DNA of 64,000 nucleotides from Rachycentron canadum (GCA_038496675.1 CM076652.1:9287426-9351425), one strand, 5' to 3'. Shown: positions 1 to 12,689, numbered from the stretch's first letter. Notes: generated by a model from the sequence alone, not told the origin. A program made the numbers and translations.

Positions 1-783
1 ACAGGAGACAACCATGCGCCGGGGAGAGACCAGATTGGCATGACATCACTCTGTGGGACTTGATGTTGTCATGGCAACAGCAGACACAGACAGTTATGAT
101 TATTGTTTTAGCTTCACCTCAAAGGGGTTAGGATGATTGAGATTGTTAAAAAAAAAAAAAAGTTAACCAACCTTGATGTACATTCCAGTGTTTACTTGAA
201 GAGCCACAGTACGTATTTATCTGTAGCAAAAGAAGCTGCCTATAATAATAAAGTCCATTGTGATGTGAAGGTGTAGTGGGGGTATTTAGTGCCGTTCATT
301 TTGTCAAAAGTGTCCAAACGATTTACTTGTGTTTACATGCATCTATCAGTTCAGCACTTGTCTGATAGGGAGAATGTACCGTGCCTGCCTAAAGCACTTG
401 TTCTTTCATCCAGTAAATACCCTGTGTTACATTTTTGTAAATATCGCTCGATTTCCCTTCCAGTCCAGAAGTCTTGTCTATCTGTCAGGATATGGTGCCA
501 GATGTTCGGGCTTTAATCGCGGCAGATGTAATGAAGTAGAATGTTGCACATCGGAGCTTCCATTTGTTCTGGATTCCACTCCAGGGAGAAAGCCTCTCTC
601 ACATATAATTATTGCCCATTAACTCCTATGCTTCATGCCCTCGTGCTGGAACAATGCTCAATTAAGGGGAACCAAGGAAATGGAAAAACTGCAGAGATTC
701 ATTGATAGTACATTCAAATCCCCTTTTTTCTACTTTTTTTTTTTTAATTGAGTGGAACCACCCATGTGTGTATATACCAGATC

Positions 784-796
784 TGCCCCCTAGTGT
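784..796 (-). promoter_or_regulatory. CTCF-like motif
   Basis: The minus strand reads ACACTAGGGGGCA, matching the CTCF core consensus at all but the first position as I know it. It lies at the distal downstream side of the tshz3 domain. Binding is not shown. Confidence 0.35.
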
Positions 797-1018
797 AAAA
801 TAGGCCCAATCAACACAGCTATTGTATGCTGCGACTGCCGTGTATGGTGATTTTAGTATGATCTAAGCTGCCTCAGCCTCCCGTGCCAATAGTCTGCCTG
901 TACACCCAGAGATCACCCTGGGCAGCTGTGTGCCTGTTCAGCCGGGCCCTTGTAGCCACAGCGATGTGACTTTGACTGACAGTCGGCCTGACAACTCCAT
1001 TCATGCGCCACCTGCTAG

Positions 1019-1028
1019 CTGTCAATCA
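1019..1028 (-). promoter_or_regulatory. PBX-MEIS/PREP composite site TGATTGACAG
   Basis: The minus strand contains the exact decamer TGATTGACAG, the known high-affinity composite site for PBX with MEIS or PREP. It lies in non-repetitive sequence with further MEIS-like TGACAG cores nearby (for example CTGACAG at 975-981). Drosophila Teashirt acts with the orthologous Hth/Exd pair, so control by these factors is plausible, but this is inference. Confidence 0.4.
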
Positions 1029-1593
1029 GGGCGGCCATCCTGGGGCTATTGACGGAGCTGTCAGCCTGTGTGAGATGTGTCTGTCAAAGCCCACCCACTC
1101 TGCCACTCTGTCTCCCTGCCTGGGCAGTCCGACATTCGTTTACTGTCCTCCTTCCACCTTCGCGTTTTTTTTCTTCCACCTGTTTCTCTTTCTTCCGCTC
1201 CCTGTCTGTCTGTCTCCTGCCTGTTTCCCATCAGAGACACACAGCAGCCCCTTAATCCCAGATCCAATCACAGATTCTTTGGGTACACATTTGTCATCCT
1301 CAAACCCTCTGGTTTTTGTAATGAAGTGCTTCACAAACACTTCTGCAGGTGACTCAGGCTTGATATACATGTGGTTTTTATCGCTACTTCTTGTATTTCT
1401 GCACCAATGTCACCAATCCTTTCTTTTCCCTCACGTTTCTCTCTCAGCCATCTTCCTCTTCCTCTTCCTCCTCTCCTGCTCACTCACCCTTCATCTCTTT
1501 ACCTGACAGGTGACAAGGTCTGGGCCTCCAGCTGACTTGCTAATCGGAGGCCTGTCATACTTTCCAATACTTTTTGGTCTGATCCACCCAAGC

Positions 1594-1628
1594 CAGATCA
1601 GACCAGACCAGACCAGACCAGACCAGAC
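1594..1628. repeat. GACCA pentanucleotide tandem repeat
   Basis: Five uninterrupted GACCA units occupy 1601-1625, with partial units on both sides. Confidence 0.85.
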
Positions 1629-1780
1629 TGTCTTGTGTGTTGACCAAGGGCACAGAGTTTTGTGGTGAAAAGAGGAAATGCTCCAAAAGCTCACAGCTTT
1701 GTAGAAAGTCTGTCACTTGTACCCCTTCAACAGCCCTCTGGATATGGATCATCCCTGAGGCCTCATCCTGTCAAACCTCC

Positions 1781-1844
1781 TAATTAAGCGCAGTTTCCCT
1801 TAAAGCAGGGCCTTTTAATTAATGCTGGGGAAGTTTGTTAATTA
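1781..1844. promoter_or_regulatory. Cluster of three TAATTA homeodomain cores
   Basis: TAATTA occurs at 1781-1786, 1816-1821 and 1839-1844, in non-repetitive sequence. Such palindromic cores are typical of paired-class and LIM homeodomain binding in developmental enhancers. Function is inferred only from this clustering. Confidence 0.3.
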
Positions 1845-4577
1845 CTCCTAATGGTGATGAATGTTTTAGTTAACATCTCTCTACCATAGTCAATGTCATA
1901 CTCAGGCTTTTTTGCTGCTTTGTTAGGGCTCATCTTTCTAGTGCACAGCCCTGTTGTTCTTTCATTGTTCCCAGTGTTGTTTTATAAACTCTTCATGTCA
2001 TCATTTTATTTTGAAAGGGTTTCTGTGTTACCATGTTCTATCATGCCTTTCGCAGCCTGATTGGCCTCGCAGACAAGTGAAACATAAAGATGCCAAATTC
2101 CTGTATTTTATCCACCTAAGCTTTGGCTCACCTTGACCTTTTTGTTGTGAATGACATCCTGTTTGCCTGCAGTGAATCAATCCTCATTCTCTGACACCTA
2201 TAAATAAATACTTCTCTGGAGAAAAGGCAGACATGTCATCTCACAGACCGTCAGCGTGGGGTTTATCCAATGACCCCAGATTGAAAATGTGTGTCATTTT
2301 TAATTGACCTGAAGTGAAACGTTAATGTGAAAGTATACATTTGAGCAGCTATGAACACCGTTCAAGTCTACATCATGCTCTTCTTTCTTCTTGTTTTTTT
2401 TTTCTTTTTCATCCTCATACCATTCTTAATATTTACAGTTCCTTATCTGCAGACCATGTTTGAGGTCTCTTTCTCAGCCTCATTGAGAGGGGCGGGCCAT
2501 GTACAGCTAATCAGCCTGAATAAGTAAAGGAAACAGTTTGACAGGCCAGGTAATGAGAAGTAATGAATCACTAATCACAGTCTCTTACAACCCTTGGAGC
2601 ACAGATGAAAAATTAAAGGTAATTAGCTTGCACAGTTGTGAAAACAATATTTAAGACTGTTGGCATCACATGGCACAGACTTAACAGATTTTCTCCACCG
2701 ACAACATACATCAACACTGCGCTGAAGTCCTAATATCAAGCTGTTATTGGAAAAGCTTTCTCGATGTAATTTTAGTGACTGATCTGATCAGGGTATACAA
2801 CTCTGCCTTTTTTTTCCTCTCTCGCAGGCAATCTTGCCAAGACGCAAGCATGAAAAATGTTTCACTTAGGTTTTCTTTAAGGATTTTCTCTACTGAGGAA
2901 AAGAAGGAACATGCCAGGAACATACTTCCTAGATCTAGTTTTGGTAAAAGTAACATTGTGGAACAGTGAAGTGTGAGATAATATTCAGTCTCTACTTCAC
3001 ACACACACATTAGAAGCGTAAGGTAATTCAGAGACGTGTGGTCAGAGCTGCTGCAGCTCTCCCTGGTTCTTGTGCTTGACAGCAGAGTGAGGGATGCTTT
3101 GACAGAGCCCATGTTTGACAAGTCTGCGTGAGACTCAAAGTACAGGATCCAGACATGGGCTGTCAGTCAAAGCCGGCACATCTCCCAGCTGAGACGTGCC
3201 AGTTTAGTCACAGTTACAAAGGAACTAATATGCGTTAACTGGAGCAAGGCACACATATGGGCCTGGTAGAGCCCTGTGTCCCGAGGCTGGGATTGAACGG
3301 ATGCCAAAGAACATAAGCCCAAGATATAAAAAGAATTAGGGGACAAATAAAACATGGGGATTATGTCAGAGTGAGAAATGGAGGCGTTGTAATTCTGCAT
3401 GTGTGCCGGCTTGCCTCTCCTGTTTCAGCATCCAGGGCCTGTGGGCTGTAGCCCTGCAGTCCTGCACCTGTGCTCCAAGGATCCAGGAGCTTTGGAGACA
3501 AAATGGAGAGGAGGTTGTTATACTGTATGTGTCAGAGAGGGAGAAAAGGCAGGAGGAGGGAAGGGAGAGTTGGAAGGGAAAAGTGGGACAAGATCGACCG
3601 ACTGGGGGTGTTGGAGACAGCAATCAGGCCCTAGAATGCTGTATCTGCCAAATCAGTTGCCAGCACCCATGTCTTGAGTCTTAGGAGTACATGTAGGAGA
3701 GTAACCCTCCCTCACAGTGCACAATACACGTGTTCAGTTAAATACCTGGAAGTGACTGGATTTAAGCCCACAGCTACTCCCCTGCTCAGCCGCTTGTGTC
3801 GTGTTATCACCCAAAGTTCATTTGAGTTTCAAGCCTTCTCTCTTACTCACTCTCCCTCCTTGCTTTATGCTGAAAAGACCTGTCTCGCATAACAAACAAT
3901 TGCACCAAACTCCATTAAAATCACTTCATGGGGATGTGATAGTGCCTCAAGTTAAAGGCTGTAATTGAAAAGCATTTGACAAACCACGCGCCGCAAAGCG
4001 ACTATAGACAAGCTGTGATTCTCACTTGAGTTATTCAGTGGAGATGATTATCATCATTTTATTCTGTGACCTACACAACTTGCTTGAACAGTACGTCTCC
4101 AAAACAGTGATTCTTGGATTTGTTCATGCTAACGAACTTCAGATGGATAGACATCCAGATAATGATTTTCTTTTTAACTACACAAATCAGTATACAATGG
4201 CCACCATATGCAGTTTTCTCATGAAATAAAAGCAAAAATGAATGCCTTTTGAATTTTCTTTTTCTTGATCAGATGACACTAAAACAGGGCTCCCTGAATG
4301 CCACTTTGACAACTTACTGTTCTTCATCCTGCACTGAAGCGCAGTGTAACCAGTCAAAGCCTCAGAAGTGGAAAGTCTCCCTGGGAAGATGCTCCCGTCC
4401 ATTGATTTGAAGTGACAGCCACATCCTTGACAAACACACCTGTCATTGTTCAAGTCACATCACATTTTCAGTTTCATAGATGGAAGACAGTGGAGGTGTG
4501 CAGGTGTGTGTGTGGGTTCGTGTGCTTATGCACATGTGAGCATGAATGCCCATAAGAAAGTTTCTTCATAAACCCCC

Positions 4578-4580
<3 letters not shown>

Positions 4581-4610
<30 letters not shown>
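4581..4610. repeat. (GT)15 microsatellite
   Basis: Uninterrupted GT dinucleotides. Confidence 0.97.
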
Positions 4611-4613
<3 letters not shown>

Positions 4614-4851
4614 GATGGGTCCACTCTGCTCCAGCTGTTGTTCAGGAACACAGCCAGATTCTTTCATTGGCTTCTTCAGCCAATGTTTATGAAACAAGAC
4701 ATCTGGGGTATTTATTTTCAAACACGCGTCAGAAATGGATTTAATGTGCCAGAACCTGCTGACCATCACTTTGTGTGTGTGAGTTAATGTCGCTGGGCTG
4801 GTCAGATGATATTCACCGTGTGTGTCTCTGCAGTGGTGTGGTAAGTTTTTT

Positions 4852-4892
4852 GGGGGGAGGGGCTGGTTATGGGGACTGAGGGAGGGGGAGGG
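4852..4892 (+). other. G-quadruplex-prone G-rich tract
   Basis: Runs of 6, 4, 4, 3, 5 and 3 guanines; the last four (4871-4892) are separated by loops of 5, 1 and 1 bases, fitting the standard G3-loop quadruplex pattern. Confidence 0.6.
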
Positions 4893-5071
4893 TGATGAGC
4901 TGCTGCAATAATAAGCAGATTTTAATGATTTACTATAAATCAGCAGCCGAGGCCTCTGCTTGGGGAGACTGAGGGGGATGACAGCTCCTGACTCACACAC
5001 CTCGCAAATGCCTTGCTGATGATGTGTGTGTGCTTCAGATCATCAATCACAGAGCGCAAGTACACACACAG

Positions 5072-5074
<3 letters not shown>

Positions 5075-5124
<50 letters not shown>
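5075..5124. repeat. (CA)25 microsatellite
   Basis: Fifty bases of uninterrupted CA, flanked by further interrupted CA/CG stretches to about 5215. Confidence 0.97.
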
Positions 5125-5126
<2 letters not shown>

Positions 5127-5216
5127 CGCATAAACCACACTTTTACAAAAACATGCTTTCAACACACGCGGGCAGGTGCACACGCACACACAAACATATG
5201 TGCGGCCACACACATG

Positions 5217-7242
5217 TTTCATGTCTCTAATGTCTCCTCTGCTGTGGCAGGGGACAAATCAATCACGGGTACAGAAGTTCAAGGGGGTAAGAGATTGTCT
5301 GGTCCGTTTTTCCCTATGCTATTGATCCCATTTTACTGGCATCATCGCCAAGCTGTCTCGCAAACCGTGGGACAGCGATGGATTGAAAGTGGATGATTGA
5401 GAGAGGAGGTAGGGTGACATTCACTGTAATCTCAGTCACCACCCATACCCCCACCCCTACGCCGCCCCTCTCCTAACACACAGACAAATCCAATGACATT
5501 GAAAGTTAGTATTTTACTGGGAGTTTTTTGGAGCAGATAGAATCAGGCCCATCATCTTAAATCTGCAATGTCTCACAGTGAAGGAAACGTACATGGCAGA
5601 GATTAACAGCGGGTTTGTTTTTGTTTTTGTTTCCCTGTCTCTTTGCATTTCTTCTCCAGCCATCATACTGTATGCCTGACTGTCTGAAGGTGTTGTGCCA
5701 TCTCCTGTTCCCTGAATTTGATGAAAAAGACACTGGAGAGAACACCTCCTGACAACACATCCCAAAGTGTGTGGGAGAGTCAGAAAAGAGTGACACAGTG
5801 CAATTCTGTGAAATGTTTTAAATCAGGCTCATGTGGAAAATATTGATGCGTGCTAATTTTCCTTGTAAGTATTCACAATGTTCTCTTATCTCCCATGTAT
5901 AAACAAATGGGGGGAAATTTTCCTCGTAGATGATAAATTGTGGTTCATGCACAACGAAAGCAATGCTGCTGAAGGCGCCTGGGAGATCACAAGATAAACA
6001 TATTGCAAACTGATTTTCCAAAAGACAGTCATTTCTGCCATATCCTGGGATGGTTTTACAACACTGTCTTCCAGTGAAGTGTCACTTGCCACTGGTCAGA
6101 TGATACAGTTAAATGATTATCTAGAAATAACTTACATTGACCAGATAGTGCAGAATTTCAAATTTTATATCCTCGCTAATGTCCTTTCAAAGATTTAGGG
6201 ATGTATTTGGTATCCAAGTTAGAACTGTCTGTCCTATTTATAGAAGCTCTTTCCTTGGGCTTCATCAGAAAGTTAATTTCATCATGATAATTAAAATCAA
6301 TCACTCCACAACACTGAATGATATCCAAGTGAAGATATACAGTAGTTCATATCATCCTGCACCAAGTTTTACAATGTAAACCCATAATGACAATATAGCT
6401 CAAATCATTTACCTTCAGTATTACAATGCAAACTTCAAGCAGTGATAAAGCTCAAATCATTCACTGCACTATTAGTATCAGTATATCACCGTCGAGCTGT
6501 TTATCACATTATATCTACATTATGATGATGCACAAGTTTAATTACAGATAGATGAATGCTTCATTCATCTTTCCTGTTGTTGACATCTTGATTAAAAATG
6601 TTTAAAGGATTATGTATGGGGCTCCTATTTGTGTCCTTGTGTTTGTCTTTTCAACTTTCATCCACTCGCCTGATTTATTCCCCTTGTCTATAAATAAGTG
6701 GACAGGGTCCATGTGATGGATTAGTCTGTTGACATTGTACCAACTGCAGGTAAACAATTACTATTCATGCTTCATCGTTGCAGAATCTATACCAGGATGC
6801 TGCCACTTAGCACGGTACAAAAGGTTAGATTGCAGGCTATTGTTCTGCATTTGGTCAGATGTCATTCTTTTTTCATTCTGCTGTAATAACTAAATAAATG
6901 TTTTGTGAGGTGTCAAACACTCAACTTGCTGTCTTGAACTTCTTGTACAAGCTGAAACAGTTTCCTGGCATTTGTTGAATCATATAGACCCTGTCATCAA
7001 AAGCAAGCTTGTCTTCACGTCATCGCAGCTATGGTCAGTGTCTGTGGACTATGAGTATCCCTTTACGTTGTGACACACACAGAGGGCTGCGGCCACATCC
7101 AGACCCTCATCATACGTCATTCATTGTTTATTCAAAAATTCAGTGTTGTTCCAACTCTCAGGCCCTCTGGGCTGGATCAGTCTGCGGTCATTATGCTGAT
7201 ATGAGCGGTGAGTCACTGGGAAAAGAAAGAGGGGGTTAAATC

Positions 7243-7295
<53 letters not shown>

Positions 7296-9257
7296 ATGTG
7301 TGTGTGTGTGTGCGTGAGATTATATGTAGTAGGCCTACATCTGTCAAAGAGTGATTACAGAGTTAGGAGTTTATGAAACAGCATCTGTATCAACAAATTT
7401 TCATGTCCCTTAGGCCACAGAGTGAAAGGCCTTTTTCAGACTAGACTGTGGAAAAGAGGATTAGGCAGAATACTACGAAGATGTGTGGCAGAGGGAAACA
7501 TGTTATACAATACCAGCATTCAAATGCTATTCAACCGGTCTTTTCTATAAAACATGATTTGTTTACTCAATCAGATTCAACTGTACTTAGCTATTGTTTG
7601 CTTTTGTTACAGCAAAACTCAAAGGAAAATGCTGTTGTTCATAGTTGAGTAAAAGCCAATGTGAATGACAGGGACTGACACAGGTCATCAATTATGATTA
7701 TATGTGGTCATATTGTGACACAGGCTGTGGTGGGTGTTTGAGTGGTCAAGCTTTATTGTTTTTATCATTTACAGAATGATACATTGTGCTGTAAAGTAAC
7801 TGCTGAGATCTTCAAACACACCTACAATGAAATCACATGGGGCAAGAAACATTTGCAGTCAAACGATTATAGACAATTATCTAATTATCTAAACATTATC
7901 TCAACCACTTGAGGCAAAACTGAAAGAGAGCACGCCCAAACTGTTGGGTAATGAGTTAAAAAGCAGAGTTTAATTTAGAACACTAAGACTAAGACTTTAG
8001 CAAACTAAACTGATCAACAAACAAACTGACCTATCAAGAGGACAAACCAGGGGATCTTCTACACTGTAGTTGGCCTGTTTATTTTAACACACAAGTGGTG
8101 GACAAAGCACAATCGCTAATAGCTACAAACATTGTTCATGACCAACTCAGTATTAAATATGAGAAACACACAAGAAAAGTAAAACTTTGAAGGCGAGAGG
8201 GCACGATATTATCTATTGTTTAGGCCATCACACTGTATCTATATTGTTTTTTTTTTTTTTTTTGCAATGTTGCCCCAGATCTCGGCAAAACATTAGGAAT
8301 AAAATATTATTACTGATAGATATGATGATCTGAGCATCAAAAATAAAGACTATGTTGGATTAAACCAGAGTTCTCATTTAAATCCACAAACTAATTTTGA
8401 TGCATTGAAAAAAAAAAAAAGACTTCCCACAGTCAGACTAGTGCCCAAAGAGTCTTTAACACTGACTAGCACACATCCAAAATCAGAAGCCAAAGTGAGC
8501 TGAAACAAAGCAATAACGATAACGGGTCACATGAAAGTGAAGCATTGATGCGGTTAAGCCGGGTGTTTATGTGGAGACACATTAACAGACAGTGACAGCA
8601 GCAGGCTGCTGTTTGGACTCATCTGTGATGGAGGGACAAAGCTGCGGCCCGTGGTTCATCGGCTGAGACATTACTGGGCCATTTCTGTCTAAGGCGGTGT
8701 GATGCCTTGTCACCTGACACAGGGCTGCTTTGACAAGCTGTAGCACCTTAGCTGAAGTGCTCTGAAGACCTCGTGTACACACACCATCAGTTTCTCTTAC
8801 TCATGTTTTCTCCAGGACTTGCCTCATGCAGAGTGTGTCTTTGAGTGTATCTCTGTATACAGTGTGTGTGTGTGTATGTGATTATCACAGGCATATGACT
8901 CTCAAATTCATAAAAAACAGGACAATGTTTGATCTCTTGAAGATTTATGAGGCAGACAAAATAACAGAAGCACCTGATAATATATTGTGAAAATAAACAC
9001 TACCCTTAGGGAGTTCAGAGATGTTCTGCCTCAACTCTGCTCTGTAGTGATTTTTAAACCAGTAATCTGTGGTGGTGTTGTTGCTCAGTTACTTTTGCAT
9101 TTGTCTCCCTCCATATGTATACTCCATATCTTCATTTACTGTTATTTTTTTTGAAGAACCTTAACATTTTACCTTTTGGTAAAACTTCACATACTTCACA
9201 TCCTGCCAAAAAAAGAGAATAGCACACAACTAAAACTTTAAGGTGAGTCTTGAGAGA
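5217..9257. other. Gene-free region
   Basis: No supportable gene on either strand. The sequence is mostly AT-rich, with a compound CT/GT microsatellite at 7246-7312, a T tract near 8250-8267 and an A tract near 8408-8420. I see no element family here that I can name. Confidence 0.6.
7246..7312. repeat. Compound (CT)n-(GT)n microsatellite
   Basis: CT from 7246 to 7279, then GT to 7312 with a single A interruption near 7296. Confidence 0.95.
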
Positions 9258-9690
9258 ACAGTTTGACATTTTGAGAAATACACCTTCTTGCTGAGATTTG
9301 GATGAGAAGAGTGATATCACTCTCATATCTATCTGTTAAATATGAGTTGAAATCAACATACTGTTTTCTTAGCTTATCTTAGCTTATTTTAGCTCAGTAT
9401 AAAAAATGGAAGCAGCTGGTGCTGCTCAAAGGTAATAAAATCCATCTAGCAGCACCTCCAAAGCTCATTAATTAAAACATTACATATTGATTGTTTAATT
9501 CTTAGAAAAACCTGTTAAAATGTTATATTGTGCTTTTTTTTTTATAACAGGTAATTTACTGTTGTATCAAGAAACCAGTAAGACACATTTACTCTACTAA
9601 GAACTATTCCAGCATATAACTCCACATAACCCCATGCAAAACAATAACTTGTAAAGGTCCGATGTTTTACACTTGTCTGAGGTTTTATTT
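9258..9690 (+). mobile_element. Degenerate copy of a common teleost inverted-repeat (MITE-like) element
   Basis: It begins CAGTTTGACATTTTGAGAAA and continues through CTTGCTGAGA, CACTCTCAT, repeated TTAGCTTA, and AGCACCTCCAAAGCTCA. I recognise this order from a high-copy non-coding element in percomorph fish. A later segment (about 9608-9640) reads AACTATTCCAGCATATAAC, also in the family. The copy is diverged and its right end is not intact. Related copies lie at about 45.6 kb and 57.3 kb. The family name is not assigned. Confidence 0.6.
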
Positions 9691-9754
9691 GAAAATTTGA
9701 TAACCATATAAAATATAATTGTGGTTGTAATTACCAAATACAGTGTCAATATAC

Positions 9755-10170
9755 TTTTACATTGCCTCTCTCAGACTTTTCTCTGGAGCTGTAGAAAGAA
9801 CAACGTGTTTTGTGTCAGTCTACGAGCCTCTTTTCTGATGACTGGCTGACTTTCTGAGTGACACATGGCCAGGCCATCCACAGATTGGCAGCCTGGTAAA
9901 ACTTGCTCATAAAGAGAAATGGCAATGGTCAGACAGTGCTGAAACATTTTAGTTGTTTTTTTTTTCAGACAAAAACTTTGGATGGTGGGTCTGGGCGGGA
10001 CATGCTGGGGGCATGGCTGCGTGGGGAGTTGTGACATCACAAAATGATGGAAATCCTGACAACTCTTTTTAGGGCACAGTTTCTGTATTTATATAGGACC
10101 TCCTTTAAAATGAGAAATTAAAATCTGAAGGTGTTTATTTTCTCATCTAACTCTTACCACGTAAAAAAAA
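9755..10170. repeat. Probable interspersed fish repeat fragments
   Basis: The stretch with GTTGTGACATCACAAAATGA (10028-10047) and GGGCACAGTTTCTGTATTTA (10073-10092) resembles another common fish repeat from memory. At 10141-10155 TCTCATCTAACTCTT matches the right end of the family at 9258. This suggests nested or adjacent old insertions; the boundaries are approximate. Confidence 0.35.
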
Positions 10171-12613
10171 GTATATCAGTTTAAAGGTATATTAGCAAAA
10201 AGTTAAAACAAAGACTCGCCATAAATGGTTCCCTGAAACCAATCAGCCATTTACAGCTTTCTGTTCTTCATTGCAGGTGAGGAACTTGTTTGCTTGTACA
10301 CTGTCAGATTAACATGAAAGGTCAGAAACAGGATTTGGAAGACAGCTGTTCATGTTGTAAATATTGATTGAACTGTAGTGGACCATAGGGAAAACATGTG
10401 AATTGTTAAAGTGAGCTGTAAGCCCCTTTAAGTGGTGTGTTTGCTTTAAAAATTAACCTGTAACTGCCTGCAGCATGCGGAGAGTTTGGTGCTTCCAGGT
10501 ATTGTACATCTGTTTCCTTTCTTCTCAAATGACAAATTACAAGATTTACTGTATATCTATTGTTACATTTTATAAGCTGTGTGTGTGCATGTCTGTGTGT
10601 GTTGTATGTGTGCCACAGTACAATATCAACATGGTGATTGTGTATGTGCTTGTGCATATATCGACATGTGTCTATAAAAACAATGCATTGTCCAGTAAAT
10701 CTCAGGAGGGATCATTTTCATGTCCCCTCCTCTTCCTCCTCCTCTAACCCTCAGGAATGGAAGACATTTCTTGTGAGAACAAACCTTTAATTGTCTGCCC
10801 TGTCGACATGTAAGGGAAGTGATGCGTTATATTATATCATCACTCTCCCTGACGTCCTCTGAATGACCCCAGAATCAACGATTCAGCTAAATGGACCTAT
10901 TGTTGCTCACAATTTAATCTTACTCTTTTAGTCATCTGATGAAATATCTATGTGACTTAAAAAAATACAGTGCTTAAACCACTTCCTGTGTCTATTTAAC
11001 TGACATCACAGATATCTGATTGGGATTGACACAGACTCCAGTTACAGTCTACTCCCAAGGGCCATGGTCGATGAAGAACATCCACCATCCTGGTCGAGCC
11101 TTAAACTGTTACTGCTCTATCTCTTTTGTTCTTCCCTCTTTGCAGCAGCACCAGAGGGGAGAGCTGAAGAGGGACTGCAGCTGAGTGACAACACTGACTG
11201 AATTACCCTTCACCCCGTGAGAGTGCAAGTTTGGGTCACTTACTATCGACAAGCCTATGCCGAGCTGGGGGGAAGAAGGGAGGTATTGTTGTCCTTTTTT
11301 TGTGCCCCTGTTATTGAACTAAATGTTTCTGCAGTTAGACAAAACACACAAAACTACAACTCAGAGCCAAAGAAAGTAAAGTGAGCATACAAATTTCCCC
11401 AACACAATGTCTGCATTAGCCTATTCTCTGGTGGTGATGGGGGGGGGGGCACATTCTTTCCAGTGACTGACAACTAAATCAGCTGTGGAATTACAATGCT
11501 ATTTCTCCCTTTGTACATGTTGCCTTACACAAGCTGGGCCCTTATTGGATAACTAATTAGGCAAAGAAAGTAAAGTGCGAAATCCTGTATCACTGAAAGG
11601 CTTGAGAGGGAGAGATGGCAATGCATTCTCAGACAAGCGACTGTTTGGTGGACCTTATTGATTCTGAGGCAGAGGCAGAGATCAATGAAAAGAAACAGAC
11701 TGAGACAAAGAGTGGCATTTAAGGGTGGAAAAAGCTGACATTTTCTCCATCACTGTCACAGCCGCGGCCATAAAGCAGCAGCAAATATTAAAACATTTCT
11801 CATATGCGCGGGAGTATTGGCAGAAGAAATTGTTTTCTCCGCGGTGTGATACTCAGGCTGAACTCCCAGTAGAATCCCTGGGGACTGCAGATTGGTGCCT
11901 GTGACATATCGGCTCTAGCATTTACACACACCTGCCACTCATTCCCAAACAGCCCAGGAGCAGGGCTGTAGAGGGCAGATAGCAGCCGAGGAGGCTGTCG
12001 GTTGGACTGCTGTCAAGGTGGGTAGGTGTGGTGGAATTCATCACTGATAACACGCTTATGTTTGCAGGCCGCACAGAGTGCCTCTATTAGTCAGCAATGC
12101 CCTCGACGCTGTATGCTGGTTATGCATATGTAATGAGCATGTGTGTTTATGTGTGAATGGCGTTTCTTATCTGTGTCTATGTGCACTTTAACTCAGGCAG
12201 CAGCATTAGTGCAGAGCACAGGCATGTGTGCGTAAAATATAATGTATGTTTATGCGTGTGCACTAACCGGATTGTGTGTAATTATGAGTGTGTGTCCTGT
12301 CCTTCCAGTCCACTCCCTGAGTCTTGAACTCTGAGTGACACGGGTACTGCAGGGTCATATGTCTATTTGTGGGATAAATGATATTATGCTACACTAAGAG
12401 AATTACATAGAGGATGTCCCTAGGAGTCACCAGGCTCAGTAATCAGTCATAGTTACTTTGTGTGTCTCTTAAGCCCCTCTATCTGTACTCATCCACTGGT
12501 CTGGAACGGGTGTTAAATGGATCCTCGACCACATCCTGTCATTATGAGCTTATGATCTGAGCCTTATGACTGAGACTTTGAGAGGAGAGGGAGAAAATCA
12601 CAAAAGGAAATTA

Positions 12614-12636
12614 AGAGAGAGAGAGAGAGAGAGAGA
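12614..12636. repeat. (AG)n microsatellite
   Basis: Uninterrupted AG dinucleotides. Confidence 0.93.
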
Positions 12637-12689
12637 TCATTAAAAGAATACAGCACATTCATTCTGCATCCTCTTTTTTGTATCACCCT

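Larger units (their letters stand above)
1..4580. other. Gene-free region with candidate regulatory patches
   Basis: No credible coding region on either strand; the open frames are short and show no family features. Balanced-composition stretches that could be conserved elements lie at about 780-1060 (CTCF-like and PBX/MEIS motifs), 1770-1860 (TAATTA cluster) and 2470-2680 (repeated TAAT cores). About 1090-1250 and 1390-1500 are pyrimidine-rich. A GACCA tandem repeat lies near 1.6 kb. Confidence 0.6.

Noticed and set aside
1003..1506. A 167-codon plus-strand open frame
   Set aside because: The translation is dominated by Phe, Leu, Ser and Pro from a pyrimidine-rich tract. The signal-peptide-like look is a composition effect.
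4581..5124. CRISPR-like array
   Set aside because: The repeats are simple dinucleotide runs without unique spacers, and the genome is vertebrate.
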